From CAVQBP01 sp963848195 (lineage in GTDB: Bacteria; Bacteroidota; Ignavibacteria; Ignavibacteriales; Ignavibacteriaceae): a stretch of DNA of 64,000 bases. Position 1 is the first letter of the stretch; each line of letters opens with the position of its first letter. The notes beneath the pieces are model-generated. The model saw only the letters and a list, made by a program, of their open reading frames with translations, did not search any database and was not told where the DNA came from. This document shows, in pieces, positions 63,051-64,000 of this stretch. The stretch spans positions 744,001-808,000 of the forward strand of contig CAWKCY010000009.1 in assembly GCA_963848195.1 (NCBI GenBank). The letters run 5' to 3'. A program made the translations under genes and the position numbers.

Positions 63051-64000
63051 ATGAATAACTCATATGAAACGGAACATTCTAAAGTTATAGTTATTGGAGC
63101 TGGTCAGGCTGGCTTATCGGTAGGATATTATTTATCAAGAAGTAATATTCCGTTTATAATTCTTGACGCTAATAAGAAAATTGGAGACTCTTGGCGCAGC
63201 CGCTGGGATTCTCTTCATCTTTTTACTCCTGCTAAATTTGATGGTCTCCCCGGAATGACTTTTCCAGCTTCCCCTAATTACTTCCCGGCAAAAGATGAAA
63301 TGGCCGATTATCTTGAAAATTATGCAGCCCATTTTAATCTGCCCGTTAGAACCGGTGTAAAAGTAGATGGACTCTCAAGAGAAGGTAATTCATATTGCAT
63401 TTCGGCAGGGGATAAACATTTTCAGGCAGAACACGTTGTGATTGCAATGTCCAATTATCAATCACCAAAAATACCTGCTTTTGCAAGTGAACTTAATTCT
63501 GATATCACCCAATTTCATTCTCTATATTATCGCAATCCTTCCCAATTTCAGGATGGCCCCGTTCTTGTCGTTGGTGCCGGTAATTCAGGTTCAGAAATAG
63601 CATTGGAAGCCGCTAGGAATAATCATCCGGTTTGGCTCTCAGGAAGGGATGTTGGGCATATTCCTTTTCATATTGAAAGTACAGTTGCTAAAGTTATCCT
63701 TACTAGATTAGTAATACGATTTTTATTCCATAGAATTCTAACTATTAATACCCCGATAGGAAGGAAAGTTCGTTCTAAAATAATATCTCAAGGCGGTCCT
63801 TTAATCAGAATAAAGCCAAAAGAAATTAATAAGGCCGGAATTGAACGTGTTCCTAAAATTATTGGCGTTGATCAGGGTCTCCCTTTAACTGTGAATAAGC
63901 AAACTCTTAAAGTTAAAAATATAGTATGGTGTACAGGTTTTCATCCTTCTTTTTCATGGATTGATATCCTAGTATTTAAAGATAGAGAGCCAATGCATGA
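63051..64000 (+). CDS. Flavin-containing monooxygenase-like NAD(P)/FAD oxidoreductase, partial
   Basis: From ATG 63051 (GAGGT site) 316 codons run off the window end. The FAD-binding Rossmann motif VIVIGAGQAGLSVGYYL (residues ~12-28), DSWRSRWDSLHLFTPAKFDGLPG (flavoprotein monooxygenase pattern), the NADPH-binding motif VLVVGAGNSGSEIALE (~165) and the late VWCTGFHPSFSWID motif (~290) match the CzcO/trimethylamine-type monooxygenase family, which oxidise nucleophilic N or S atoms or act as Baeyer-Villiger enzymes. The interior has a hydrophobic segment (VILTRLVIRFLFHRIL). No neighbour function is seen that would point to a substrate. Confidence 0.88.
   Translation, partial: MNNSYETEHSKVIVIGAGQAGLSVGYYLSRSNIPFIILDANKKIGDSWRSRWDSLHLFTPAKFDGLPGMTFPASPNYFPAKDEMADYLENYAAHFNLPVRTGVKVDGLSREGNSYCISAGDKHFQAEHVVIAMSNYQSPKIPAFASELNSDITQFHSLYYRNPSQFQDGPVLVVGAGNSGSEIALEAARNNHPVWLSGRDVGHIPFHIESTVAKVILTRLVIRFLFHRILTINTPIGRKVRSKIISQGGPLIRIKPKEINKAGIERVPKIIGVDQGLPLTVNKQTLKVKNIVWCTGFHPSFSWIDILVFKDREPMH

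Overview
The window is AT-rich bacterial DNA that looks like a member of the Ignavibacteria or a close Bacteroidota/Chlorobi relative. The basis is the repeated C-terminal sorting tail with a YPNPFNP-type motif followed by a KVYDILGREVATLVN-type strand (type IX secretion, T9SS, type A tail), a PorV/PorQ-family outer membrane protein, TonB-dependent receptors with N-terminal carboxypeptidase-like domains, and several giant Reg_prop/Y_Y_Y sensor kinases. No rRNA, tRNA, CRISPR array or phage structural gene was seen.

Layout. 1-8483 (minus): a four-gene surface operon (TonB receptor, PorV-like barrel, beta-propeller lipoprotein, large secreted protein cut by the window edge) preceded by a T9SS protein with a duplicated CBM9-like domain. 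8822-10196: a truncated, frameshifted beta-propeller T9SS gene. 10392-13857: a secreted esterase, then a YCII/DGPF protein next to an ECF42-like sigma factor and a VOC protein. 13942-14241: a MITE-like element. 14322-17551: a SIR2 - STAND NTPase - TPR cluster, the best candidate for an undescribed (anti-phage-like) system; the STAND and TPR parts look like one gene split by a single-base frameshift. 17585-24170: a PHP-phosphotransferase fusion, a minus-strand operon of small enzymes and membrane proteins, and a MocR-type regulator. 24171-30000: an accessory, decaying stretch with a beta-helix lipoprotein, palindromic repeats, a 360-bp dispersed repeat and a run of truncated genes.

31626-57331 (minus) is the most structured region. 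It holds three tandem versions of one module whose ancestral order was: secreted T9SS protein, ScyD-like lipoprotein, hairpin terminator, TonB receptor, Reg_prop sensor kinase, NarL-type regulator. The leftmost copy (34468-42402) is nearly intact. The middle copy (43852-48102) is a pseudogene series. The rightmost copy (50659-55098) keeps only a hybrid one-component version (sensor, kinase, receiver, AraC) that is split at an in-phase A_AAA_AAG heptamer. The left end of the ScyD gene survives as a deletion scar in copies two and three. 57344-64000 carries the second copy of the long dispersed repeat, short AATGACCA-type repeats, two further histidine kinases, and a partial flavin monooxygenase-like gene.

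Many genes here are broken by one-base indels. In several (middle kinase, haloperoxidase, ScyD scars) multi-base deletions show true decay; where only one homopolymer base is involved, an assembly error cannot be excluded from sequence alone.
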